Of a stretch of 64,000 nt of DNA, positions 22,890-32,105 are shown one piece after another (position 1 is the first letter of the stretch; each line of letters opens with the position of its first letter). The stretch covers positions 42,672 to 106,671 of the forward strand of contig CAZGPE010000003.1 in assembly GCA_964527585.1 (NCBI GenBank). The letters run 5' to 3'. The notes beneath the pieces were generated by a model. That model worked only from the letters and a program-made list of their open reading frames with translations, was not told the DNA's origin and ran no database searches. The stretch is from Fimenecus sp964527585. Its GTDB lineage: Bacteria; Bacillota; Clostridia; Oscillospirales; Acutalibacteraceae. The position numbers and the translations under genes are program-made.

Positions 22890-25800
22890 ATGAACAGAAA
22901 TTTCAAAAAAATCGAGAGTGTGGTATTAAGCGTAATACTTATAATGCTTATGCTTACACCCGGATTCAGTGTAGTTGCCACTGATCCGACAATTACGATT
23001 ACCGATGAAGACGGTGCGGAAATCACCGAGGCGGTAACCGTAAAAGAATACGGAAATGTCAAACTCAAATATGTTCTTTCCGAAGATGTTCCCGAAGACG
23101 CAACAGTCGAATGGGAAAGTAACCTTCCTTTGCTCGCCGGAGTAGACGAAAACGGAAAGGTAACGGGTTATGACTATTCGAAAGCCGCAATAATACAGCT
23201 TTGGCTTGACGAAGAAGTCAGACCTATTCCGATTGTCGGTCCGACTACGGCGGCTGCGATTGAAAAAGCAATTGAAAACAGTGGATATGATCTTGAAACC
23301 GTTAATACCGATTTGCTTGTTGCACTTGTTAGGGGTGTTGCCGGTGATTCGATTGCGGACAGTCTTAAAGAATACCTTGATAATATGAATGTTGAGGTAA
23401 CCGCTACCGTTTACGATGCCGACGGAAACGCTCTTTGCAGCGATACGGTTGAAATACTCGTTACACAAAGTACCGTTGCTTCCGTTGCACCGACCGGTGT
23501 TCATATTACAAACAAGAAAAAAGTTCCGCTTAAAGTCGCTTTGGGCGCAACAGTTCAGCTTTACGGTGCCGTAACTCCCGTAAGACTTAAGCAAGGTGTT
23601 AAGTGGAGCGTTGACACAAGCATTTTTTCGGGTTCGACAAAAAATGCGACGGTTACCGATGACGGACTTGTAACTTTCACGGGTATCGGTGAAGCGAAAA
23701 TTAAAGTTCAGCCCGAAAGCACGCTTTATGCCGCTTTTTCGGACAGCATAACATTTGAAGTCGTAGATCCTTCCGAACTTCCCGTAACCGATTTTGATAT
23801 TACCGGTACATTGAGTGTAAACGAAGGCGAGACAACTCAGCTTTCAATAGAAAATCTCGATCCTGCCGGTGCATACACGGGAGATATTGTTTGGACAACT
23901 TCGGATCCGTTGATTGCGGTAGTTGACGCAACAGGCCTTGTAACCGGACTTGACGGCGGTTCGATCAGTAAAAGCGTTGACATTACGGCAACACTCGGAG
24001 AGGTTACGAAAACAGTAAGCGTAACCGTTAAAAGAAGCGGAATAACCGGTTCACTCTCGGGAATTGAAATCGAGGGCGAAACCGTAATCGCAAACGATGC
24101 AACTTCACAGTATTCTTCGACTCTTTTTCCGTCCCGACTCAACAGTAATAAGTCAGTTGTAAGAGAATGGGGACTTGTCGATAAGGAAAATGCCGACAAC
24201 ATCGTTTGGGCAACAAGTGAAACTCCCGCAGAAATCTCAATCGCAAGTGTTGACTGCAACGGTCTTTTAACACCGAAATCAAGCGGTGTTATCACCCTTG
24301 TTGCAAAAGCGACATATAACGATTCTTCTGTTCAGACTTCGATAGAAATTACGGCGGGAAACGCCGTTACCGATTTTACGATAACCGGTAAAACAAGTGT
24401 AACCGAAAACTCGACAATTCAGTTGAGTATCGAAAATATCGCACCGGATGATTATGACGAGGCGTTACTTTCGACTGTTAAATGGTCAAGTGCCGATCCG
24501 TTAATAGCAAGTGTTGACGAAAACGGTGTCGTAAAAGGTCTTGATGCAGGCGGATACGGTACTTTCAACAGTTCCAAAACCACAATTTACGCAACTATAA
24601 GCGGTGTTACACGCTCTTTTGAAATAACCGTTAAAGGTGCGTTTATAAACTATGTAACATCTGCGAGAATTGAAGGCTTTGATTATGTAATTAAAGATTT
24701 TCCCGTTCAGTATCAGGGAAAATTCACTCCGGAAAGACTTGATATAACCACAACTCTCTGGGGCCTTCCGACCGACGAAGGCGAAGCGCCTTGGGAAGCA
24801 TCAAATTCATTAAGTAAAGCCGATAACACCGAAAACAGTATTGCAAGCGTTTCTTCTTCGGGCGTTGTAACCGGTAAAACAGCAGGCGAGACAACTCTTC
24901 ATCTTTTCGGAAGAAGATTGCTCACTTCTCATAACGAAACGACCAAAGATATAACGGTAGTTGAAATTGAACCGAAAAGTATTACCGTTACTCCGCCTAC
25001 GGCGACCGAATATGTCGAAGGGGACACACAGCTTGATCTTACAAATCTCAAAGTCGAACTCACTTATGACAGAGCGGACATTGAGCAGTATTACGGTGAT
25101 ACATCGGAACTTTATACCGATGAACAGTTAAGAGTTGAAGTAACCGATTACACCGTCAGCGAAATAAATCAGAAAATTCTCGATACGGAACAGTATATAG
25201 TTATTTCGGTGGTAAGAGCGGGAAAAACTTTCCGTGGCGTTTTTGCGATTACTCTTGCTTCTAAAGATCTAACAAGCATTGAATTGACCAATCCTCAGTA
25301 CAGATATTTGGAAGGTGCGACAAAACTTGATTTGAGTGAACTTAAAGTTTTGGCGAATTACAGCAATGCCGAAAGCGAATATGTAACGGATTATGATGTT
25401 GATAAGGATTTGTTTGATCCCACTCTTTATAATGAAGAACAGCAAATAACCGTCAGTTATTCCCATGCGGATAAAACCGCAACCGCAACCTTCCCCGTTA
25501 TAGTTTACGGTATACCGGTTGTCAGTGTTGACGAAAACGGATATGGCGGCGAGTGGACAGATAAAGATGTTACATTTACTCTTTCTTCCACAAACGAACT
25601 CGAAGGAGTAACTTACTATTTCCGTAATTCCGAAGATGCCGATTGGATTGCGGTTTTGGATAACACGGTAACCGTTAATAAAAATGTCAATGAAACTTAT
25701 TATTTCAAAGCGGTAAACAGCGCAAATGTCGAAAGCGAATCGACTAAGGGCTATGTTGTAAAAAGAGACGATGTTACACCTTCATTTACGCTCGAAAAAG

Positions 25801-28652
25801 AAAACGAAGCCTTAACCAATCAGTCATATAACATAAATATTAAAGATTTAACTGTCGGTATATCCGGTGTTAAGTCGATTACTCTCAACGGAAGCGATAT
25901 AACTTCAAATGATAGTTTTACCGTTGAAGAAAACGGAGAATATACCGTAACGGTAACTGCGAATAACGCTTTGAGTTCAAGTGTAATCGTAAAAGTCGAG
26001 AATATTGATAAAGATGCTCCGATTGTAAATTCGGTTTCGTTTGAACATAAGGTTAAGGGCGGAATTGCGAGAATTATCAACACTTTAACTTTCGGAAAAT
26101 TCTTCAATGAAGATGTTGAGGTAACTATTGACTGCGAAGATGTCGGAGTCGCCGGTATAGATAGGGTTGAATACAGACTTCTTGATGAAAACGCTCAGCC
26201 TGTCGGTGAAGGATGGAACCTTTATTCCGAATCCGATAAACCGACGGTAACTTCGACTTTCAGAGGATATATTCAGGCAAGAGCAATTGACAAAGCGGGA
26301 AATACTTCTTCTTATCTTCGTTCCGACGGAATTGTGATTGATGCCGATATACCTACGGATGTAACGGTCAGCGCAACCTTTAACGGCGAAGAGTATACCG
26401 ACGGAAAATGGGTATCGGACAATGTTAAAATCATCCTTTCGTCAACCTCATTTTCCGGAATTTACGAATATCTTTACCGTGTTGACGGGGGAGAATGGGA
26501 AACTGCCGAAAACGGAAAAGTAACCGCCGACCTAATAGGCGAACATAAATATGAGTTTAAGGCTGTTTCGAATTCCGATCTTGAAAGTAATATTACGGAA
26601 TTTAATGTAAAAATAGATAAACAACTTCCCGTAATCCGTGTTGATTTCAAAGGCACTTTCGGAAGATGGACGAGCGATGATGTTATCTTTACGCTTTCGA
26701 CAATGGAAGAGTCGCTTTCCGGAATAACTTATTATTACACCGACGGCAGCGGAGAATGGATTGAAATTCAAACAGGCGAAGAAATTGCACTTAAAGAGAA
26801 CGCAAAAGCGAATTATTCCTTTAAGGCGGTTAACGCAGCCGGAACGGAAAGTCCTCCGTCAGACGCTTATTATGTAATGATAGATAATGTCGTTCCGACC
26901 TTGGAATATACAAAATCTCAGATTTCAAATGATGAATTGTCGCTTACCGTAAATCTTACAGCTACAACAGGTGAATCCGGAATTAAAAAGATTACCGTTG
27001 ACGGAAGAGATATAACCGAAGATAAATCGTTTAAGGTAACGGCTAACGGAACTTATAATGTTAAAGTTTTTTCCAACAGCGGACTTTTCTGTGAGGAAAA
27101 CATTGTAATTGACGATTTTGATACCGTTAAACCCGAAATTAACGCAGTAACATTCAAACAGCTTGAAGGTAATTCGGTAATAAGAGTGGTGAATTCTTCC
27201 GAATTTGCCGTATTTATGAATAATAAAACCGAAATTACCGTTGATGCCTCGGATGATAATTCAGGAATTGAAAAAATCGAGTATAGATTTGTCGGAAACG
27301 ACGGAAATACCGTCGGAGACTGGACTGAATACAATAATCTTTCCAAGCCGTCAATCGAATCGTGCTTCAGCGGGAAAATCGAAGCGAGAGCAACCGATAA
27401 GGCAGGAAATATTTCTTCGGTTTATACTTCGGAAAAAATAACCGTAGATGTTTCGGCTCCGAGTAAGGTTGATATTAACGCTTATACATCGGATGGCGTT
27501 TATAACGGAGGTTATACCGATAAATCGGTTAAAATCGAACTTTCATCTACTGCATTTTCGGGCATTTATCAGTATGAATACAGAGTTGACGGCGGAGAAT
27601 GGTCGGTTCTTAAATCGAATTCACTCACTGCGCTTGACGGAGTTCATACTTATGATTTCAAATCTGTTTCTTATTCGGGACTTGAAAGTGAAATTTCTTC
27701 GCTTACCGTAAAAACAGATAAATCAAAACCGATTTTGAGCGTTACCGTAATCGGAGAACTCGATTCTTCGAAAAACGATGAAGCGACATTTGTCCTTTCA
27801 GTGTCAAACTGTAATTCTCAAGTAACTTATTACTATAATGACGGTTCGGGATTTAAGGCGCTTAAGACCAATATTTTGACAGTTGAACTTTGCTATGCGA
27901 GAACATATACTTTCAAAGCGGTAACTTCAGCGGGACTTCAAAGTGATGTTTCGAAAGAATATACTTGTGTAATCAGCAAAAATGCGCTTGAAAAAATAAT
28001 CGAAAAAGCGGAACTTATTTCACTTACCGATGCAACCGAAACTTCGTCGGAAAATTTACTTAAAGCCGTTGCCGACGGAAAATCCGTTCTTGAAAACGAT
28101 GATGCGACATCTGTGCAGGTAAGTCAGGCGATCGAAAAAATTGCCGATGCAATTGATAAAGTAGAATTGAAAAAAATTATTACCGCTTCTCAGTCTCAAA
28201 TCGTTATCGACCGCTTGCAAAACGAGGTAGCCTCATATATGATAGGTTTAACCTTGGGTGAAAACTCAGTCGATGAAATTAAAGACAGCCTCGAAAACAA
28301 AAGTGTTCAGATAATTATCGAAAAAGACGGCAGTGTTCTTGCCGACAGTGAACTTGTCGGAACCGGATGTGTTGTTAAATGCGTATCGTCAGCGGATCCT
28401 TCTGTTGTTTACGAAACCGCAACTGTGATTTTATACGGCGATGTTAACGGCGACGGAAAAGTTGATGAGACTGATACGGATATTCTTATGTCAAATGTTT
28501 TCGGAATGAACGGAATTGATAAAGATTCGGTTTATTTCATTGCCGGCGATTTGTCCAAAGACGGCGTAATAGATATGTTCGATTTGTTCTATGCCGACGG
28601 TATTTCATCGGGTGAGAGATGTTTCGATCAAACTAAAACGCTTTATAAATAA
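22890..28652 (+). CDS. Giant secreted multi-Ig-domain protein with FIVAR-like helix and C-terminal dockerin
   Basis: 1920 residues. A signal peptide (SVVLSVILIMLMLTPGFSVVA) is followed by Big_2-like modules to about residue 700, with repeated phrases such as WTTSDPLIAVVDATGLVTGL and WSSADPLIASVDENGVVKGL. Two Big_3-like modules follow (EYVEGDTQLDLTNLKV and RYLEGATKLDLSELKV). Five modules of about 85 residues begin near 876, 1164, 1252, 1531 and 1618, each with a TDKDV.FTLSS and F.FKAV pattern, interleaved with SGIKSITLNG and DRVEYR...ARAIDKAGN modules. A helical FIVAR-like stretch is at about 1697-1760. The C-terminus has two calcium-loop repeats, DVNGDGKVDETD (near 1851) and DLSKDGVIDMFD (near 1887), a type I-like dockerin. 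No catalytic domain was seen. It probably docks to a cohesin on the cell surface. Confidence 0.85.
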   Translation: MNRNFKKIESVVLSVILIMLMLTPGFSVVATDPTITITDEDGAEITEAVTVKEYGNVKLKYVLSEDVPEDATVEWESNLPLLAGVDENGKVTGYDYSKAAIIQLWLDEEVRPIPIVGPTTAAAIEKAIENSGYDLETVNTDLLVALVRGVAGDSIADSLKEYLDNMNVEVTATVYDADGNALCSDTVEILVTQSTVASVAPTGVHITNKKKVPLKVALGATVQLYGAVTPVRLKQGVKWSVDTSIFSGSTKNATVTDDGLVTFTGIGEAKIKVQPESTLYAAFSDSITFEVVDPSELPVTDFDITGTLSVNEGETTQLSIENLDPAGAYTGDIVWTTSDPLIAVVDATGLVTGLDGGSISKSVDITATLGEVTKTVSVTVKRSGITGSLSGIEIEGETVIANDATSQYSSTLFPSRLNSNKSVVREWGLVDKENADNIVWATSETPAEISIASVDCNGLLTPKSSGVITLVAKATYNDSSVQTSIEITAGNAVTDFTITGKTSVTENSTIQLSIENIAPDDYDEALLSTVKWSSADPLIASVDENGVVKGLDAGGYGTFNSSKTTIYATISGVTRSFEITVKGAFINYVTSARIEGFDYVIKDFPVQYQGKFTPERLDITTTLWGLPTDEGEAPWEASNSLSKADNTENSIASVSSSGVVTGKTAGETTLHLFGRRLLTSHNETTKDITVVEIEPKSITVTPPTATEYVEGDTQLDLTNLKVELTYDRADIEQYYGDTSELYTDEQLRVEVTDYTVSEINQKILDTEQYIVISVVRAGKTFRGVFAITLASKDLTSIELTNPQYRYLEGATKLDLSELKVLANYSNAESEYVTDYDVDKDLFDPTLYNEEQQITVSYSHADKTATATFPVIVYGIPVVSVDENGYGGEWTDKDVTFTLSSTNELEGVTYYFRNSEDADWIAVLDNTVTVNKNVNETYYFKAVNSANVESESTKGYVVKRDDVTPSFTLEKENEALTNQSYNINIKDLTVGISGVKSITLNGSDITSNDSFTVEENGEYTVTVTANNALSSSVIVKVENIDKDAPIVNSVSFEHKVKGGIARIINTLTFGKFFNEDVEVTIDCEDVGVAGIDRVEYRLLDENAQPVGEGWNLYSESDKPTVTSTFRGYIQARAIDKAGNTSSYLRSDGIVIDADIPTDVTVSATFNGEEYTDGKWVSDNVKIILSSTSFSGIYEYLYRVDGGEWETAENGKVTADLIGEHKYEFKAVSNSDLESNITEFNVKIDKQLPVIRVDFKGTFGRWTSDDVIFTLSTMEESLSGITYYYTDGSGEWIEIQTGEEIALKENAKANYSFKAVNAAGTESPPSDAYYVMIDNVVPTLEYTKSQISNDELSLTVNLTATTGESGIKKITVDGRDITEDKSFKVTANGTYNVKVFSNSGLFCEENIVIDDFDTVKPEINAVTFKQLEGNSVIRVVNSSEFAVFMNNKTEITVDASDDNSGIEKIEYRFVGNDGNTVGDWTEYNNLSKPSIESCFSGKIEARATDKAGNISSVYTSEKITVDVSAPSKVDINAYTSDGVYNGGYTDKSVKIELSSTAFSGIYQYEYRVDGGEWSVLKSNSLTALDGVHTYDFKSVSYSGLESEISSLTVKTDKSKPILSVTVIGELDSSKNDEATFVLSVSNCNSQVTYYYNDGSGFKALKTNILTVELCYARTYTFKAVTSAGLQSDVSKEYTCVISKNALEKIIEKAELISLTDATETSSENLLKAVADGKSVLENDDATSVQVSQAIEKIADAIDKVELKKIITASQSQIVIDRLQNEVASYMIGLTLGENSVDEIKDSLENKSVQIIIEKDGSVLADSELVGTGCVVKCVSSADPSVVYETATVILYGDVNGDGKVDETDTDILMSNVFGMNGIDKDSVYFIAGDLSKDGVIDMFDLFYADGISSGERCFDQTKTLYK

Positions 28653-28667
28653 ACATACAGGCAAAAT

Positions 28668-28699
28668 AAAACTCTGACTTTAACAAGTCAGAGTTTTTT
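28668..28699. terminator. Bidirectional terminator between the dockerin gene and ligA
   Basis: Stem ACTCTGACTT (28671-28680) with AAGTCAGAGT (28685-28694), extended by A/T pairs, with T residues on both readings. Both convergent genes end within 60 bases. Confidence 0.88.
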
Positions 28700-28704
28700 A
28701 TTTG

Positions 28705-30690
28705 TTATTTAATCATTTTTGCGAATTCATCTTCGGATATAACCGTTATTCCGAGCGCTTGCGCTTTTGTAAGTTTACTTCCGGCGGCTTCTCCCGCAAG
28801 AACGAAGTCGGTTTTCTTTGAAACGGATGAAGAAGTTTTTCCGCCGTAATTTTCGATTGTTTCCGATGCCTGAGTTCTTGTGAATTGACTTAATGTGCCT
28901 GTTAATACAAAAGTTTTTCCTTCGAAACGGTTGTCAATTACCTTCTTTTCGTTTCGCATATTGACACCTGCTTTTTTCAAATCGTCAATCAATTTTAATG
29001 CGGTGGTATGTGAGAAAAATTCCGTAACGGAGTCTGCCATAACTTCTCCGAAACCGTCGATTTCGAGAATTTCTTCCTTGCTTGCGGAAATAACGCTGTC
29101 GATATCGGTAAAGCGTTCTGCGAGCAGTTTTGCCGCTTTTTGACCGATATGACGAATTCCGAGAGCGAATAAAAGTTTTCCCAAGTCGTTTCCTTTTGAT
29201 TTTTCAATCGCTTTTTTTAAGTTATCGGCACTCTTTTTTCCGAGTCCTTCGAACTGTGAGATTTTTTCGTAGTCAAGCGAATAAATATCTGCGGCGGTTT
29301 TTATCAGGTTTTCGTTTACGAAAAGTTCGAGATTTGCCTGTGCAAGACCTTCAATATCCATCGCATCTCTTGAACAGAAATGGATTAACATTCTTAAAAG
29401 CTGAGCCGGGCAGTCGGGGTTGTTGCATCTTATCGCCGCTTCTCCGATTTCTCTTGTAACTTTTTCTTTGCATGAAGGACAAACATCGGGCATCCTGTAT
29501 TCGACGGAATTGTCGGCGTGCTTTGAAACTTCGAGAACTTCGGGTATTATGTCTCCGGCTTTTCTTATAATTACGCTGTCTCCGATTCGAATTCCTTTTT
29601 CTTTAATAAAATCTTCGTTGTGCAGCGTTGCACGGCTTACGGTTGAACCGGCAACCAAAACGGGTTCGAATACGGCTGTCGGTGTAAGGACACCCGTTCT
29701 TCCGACATTTATTTCAATGTCGATAAGTTTTGTTTCTTTTTCTTCGGGCGGATATTTCCAAGCAAGAGCCCATTTAGGACATTTTGCCGTGCTGCCGAGT
29801 TTTTCTCTGTGGTCAAAGCGGTTTACTTTTATTACCGCACCGTCGATGTCGAAGGCAAGCGAACCTCTGATATTTCCGATTCTGTCAAGTTCTTCGATTA
29901 CCGCTTCTATGCTGTCGAATTCATTGTAAAAAGGAACGGTTTTGAATCCGAGACTTTTTATATAATCCAAAGACTCTTTATGAGTTTGAATATCTTTTCC
30001 GTCAATTTGCTGAATGTTGAAAACGAAAATATCAAGGCCTCTTTGTGCGGTGATTTTCGGATCTTTCTGCCTTAAACTTCCGGCTGCCGCATTTCTCGGA
30101 TTCTTAAAAGGTTTTTCTTCGTTTAACTCTTGCTTTTTTACGATTTCAAAGAATTTTTCCTTCGGCATATAAACTTCGCCACGCACTTCGATAAAAGGCA
30201 GGTTTTCGTTAATTGAAAGGGGAATTGAACGAACGGTTTTCAAGTTTGGGGTAATGTCTTCTCCCGTTACACCGTCTCCTCTTGTTGACCCTCTTGAAAT
30301 AACTCCGTTTGAGTATTCGAGAGAAACCGAAAGTCCGTCGATTTTCGGCTCGACAATATATGTGGCATCGGGACATACTTCTTTAACTTTTCTGTCAAAA
30401 TCGAGAACTTCGTTTTTATCGAAAGCGTCTTGCAAACTTTCCATTTTTACAATGTGCGTAACGCTTGAAAACATATTTTTATCGGCAGTTCCGCCGACTC
30501 TGTGTGTCGGTGAGTCGGCTGTAAGCAATTCCGGATATTCTTCTTCAATCGACTGAAGTTCACGCATAAGCATATCGTATTCATAGTCTTCAATATCGTT
30601 TTCGTTTTCTACATAATATCGGTATATATGGTGGTTAAGTTCTTTTCTCAACTGCTGAGCCCGTTCTTTTTTTTCTTGGTAGCCGTTCAT
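28705..30690 (-). CDS. ligA: NAD-dependent DNA ligase
   Basis: 661 residues, full length. Seals nicks in replication and repair. The adenylation domain holds K116-I-D-G after EP, with DYEYDMLMREL upstream in the Ia NAD-binding part. It is followed by the OB fold, the zinc finger CPSCKEKVTREIGEAAIRCNNPDC, helix-hairpin-helix repeats (FEGLGKKSADNLKKAIEKSK and LGIRHIGQKAAKLLAERF), and a C-terminal BRCT domain (FEGKTFVLTGTLSQFTR). All parts are intact. It starts at ATG 30690, and a plausible promoter lies at 30741-30768. Transcribed alone, convergent with the dockerin gene. Confidence 0.97.
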   Translation of the reverse strand: MNGYQEKKERAQQLRKELNHHIYRYYVENENDIEDYEYDMLMRELQSIEEEYPELLTADSPTHRVGGTADKNMFSSVTHIVKMESLQDAFDKNEVLDFDRKVKEVCPDATYIVEPKIDGLSVSLEYSNGVISRGSTRGDGVTGEDITPNLKTVRSIPLSINENLPFIEVRGEVYMPKEKFFEIVKKQELNEEKPFKNPRNAAAGSLRQKDPKITAQRGLDIFVFNIQQIDGKDIQTHKESLDYIKSLGFKTVPFYNEFDSIEAVIEELDRIGNIRGSLAFDIDGAVIKVNRFDHREKLGSTAKCPKWALAWKYPPEEKETKLIDIEINVGRTGVLTPTAVFEPVLVAGSTVSRATLHNEDFIKEKGIRIGDSVIIRKAGDIIPEVLEVSKHADNSVEYRMPDVCPSCKEKVTREIGEAAIRCNNPDCPAQLLRMLIHFCSRDAMDIEGLAQANLELFVNENLIKTAADIYSLDYEKISQFEGLGKKSADNLKKAIEKSKGNDLGKLLFALGIRHIGQKAAKLLAERFTDIDSVISASKEEILEIDGFGEVMADSVTEFFSHTTALKLIDDLKKAGVNMRNEKKVIDNRFEGKTFVLTGTLSQFTRTQASETIENYGGKTSSSVSKKTDFVLAGEAAGSKLTKAQALGITVISEDEFAKMIK

Positions 30691-30740
30691 ATTTACATCC
30701 GCCTTGTTTATGTTTTGGTATCTATAAGATTATTAAGAAT

Positions 30741-30768
30741 ATTATACCATAAAATATCATTTTTACAA
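30741..30768 (-). promoter_or_regulatory. Probable ligA promoter
   Basis: Minus-strand TTGTAA (30768-30763), 16 bases, TATAAT (30746-30741). Confidence 0.6.
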
Positions 30769-30813
30769 TGCGAAAGCTCATACATATTTAATAAGAAAAT
30801 GCGGAGGTGTGAT

Positions 30814-31965
30814 ATGAAAAAAATATGCAGTGTTATGTTATCTGCTCTTTTCCTTTTCTGTTTGCTGAATTTGAATGTTACCGCACAAACACAGCAAATG
30901 CAGGTGGAAGTTAAAGCAAAATCGGCGGTTTTGATGGAAGCGACAACGGGGGAAGTGCTTATGAGTATGAATGAGCACGAAAAAGTTTATCCCGCATCCG
31001 TAACGAAAATTATGTCGCTTTTGCTGATAACCGAAGCGATTGATCAGGGAAAGATCGCATTAACCGATGTTGTTACCGCTTCAAAAGAAGCTTCGCAAAA
31101 AGGCGGATCTCAGATATGGCTTAAAGAAGGAGAACAGATGACCGTCGACGATTTGCTTAAAGCAACCGCTGTGGCAAGCGCCAATGATGCCTGTACTGCG
31201 TTGGGAGAATTTGTGGCGGGCAGTGAAACGGCTTTTGTAAAAATGATGAATGACAGGGCAAAAGAACTCGGAATGAACGATACTGTTTTTGAAAACTGTA
31301 CCGGTCTTGACGATACGGCTGAAAATCATACAACAAGCGCTTATGATGTTGCGTTAATGTCCGCAGAATTGATTAAACACGACAGAATACGCAACTATAC
31401 TACAATCTGGATGGATACTTTGAGAGGTGGAGAAACTCAACTGGTTAATACCAATAAACTTATCCGCTTTTATGAAGGCGCAACGGGACTGAAAACGGGA
31501 ACAACATCAAAAGCAGGCTGCTGTGTAAGTGCAACTGCTCAAAGAGACGGAATTTCTTTGATTGCGGTTGTAATGGGAAGCGAATCGAGTAATGACAGAT
31601 TTGACGGTGCAAAAGCCATGCTTGATTGGGGATTTGCGAATTATTCCGCTGTTGAATTAAGCGTTGATCCTTCGTTGATTGCCGATGTAACGGTTATAGG
31701 AGGCGATGTTGAAAAAATTACTCCGGTTGCGCAAAATACATTTACCGCAATTGTGAAAAAAGGCTGTGAAGATAAAATTACCGTTAAGACCGATTTGGCT
31801 CTCGATGTTCAGGCACCTGTAGAAAACAATCAGGTTCTCGGAACGGTCGAATTCTTTTCCGACGGAAAATCAATCGGAAAAATAAATCTTTGCAGTCAAC
31901 GGGAAATAGAAAAAATGAATTTTATTGATTATTTGAGCCGTTTTATGCTTTGCTTATGTACTTGA
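30814..31965 (+). CDS. D-alanyl-D-alanine carboxypeptidase (DacF/PBP5 type, S11)
   Basis: 383 residues. Trims the terminal D-Ala of peptidoglycan pentapeptides outside the membrane. A signal peptide (about 1-24) precedes the penicillin-binding domain with S62-V-T-K65, S122-A-N124 and K227-T-G229, the complete S11 triad of motifs; the C-terminal beta domain (about 290-365) follows. The end, NFIDYLSRFMLCLC, is a short hydrophobic stretch that could anchor the protein. The ATG at 30814 follows GGAGGTG at 30803-30809; the frame is open far upstream but overlaps ligA and is not used. Sporulation-linked versus vegetative function cannot be separated here. Confidence 0.92.
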   Translation: MKKICSVMLSALFLFCLLNLNVTAQTQQMQVEVKAKSAVLMEATTGEVLMSMNEHEKVYPASVTKIMSLLLITEAIDQGKIALTDVVTASKEASQKGGSQIWLKEGEQMTVDDLLKATAVASANDACTALGEFVAGSETAFVKMMNDRAKELGMNDTVFENCTGLDDTAENHTTSAYDVALMSAELIKHDRIRNYTTIWMDTLRGGETQLVNTNKLIRFYEGATGLKTGTTSKAGCCVSATAQRDGISLIAVVMGSESSNDRFDGAKAMLDWGFANYSAVELSVDPSLIADVTVIGGDVEKITPVAQNTFTAIVKKGCEDKITVKTDLALDVQAPVENNQVLGTVEFFSDGKSIGKINLCSQREIEKMNFIDYLSRFMLCLCT

Positions 31966-32019
31966 AAATCAGATATTGCGCAATTTTGATATTATTTTTG
32001 AAAAATTCACAAAATGTTG

Positions 32020-32048
32020 TTGAAATGGAAACGGATTTAGAGTAAAAT
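32020..32048 (+). promoter_or_regulatory. Promoter of pgi
   Basis: TTGAAA (32020-32025), 17 bases, TAAAAT (32043-32048). Confidence 0.65.
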
Positions 32049-32105
32049 ATAGTCATAAATCAGTTTTATAACTCGGATGGGTTGTTGAAGGAGAATTTTT
32101 CAGTA

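Noticed and set aside
22890..28652. CRISPR or DNA satellite repeat in the repetitive 5.8 kb gene
   Set aside because: Repetition is of protein modules of about 85 residues with diverged DNA, in one continuous reading frame; no short identical repeats with spacers.
31966..32019. Terminator after the D,D-carboxypeptidase gene
   Set aside because: Only a TTGCGCAA palindrome of 8 bases is seen, with no stable stem followed by T residues.
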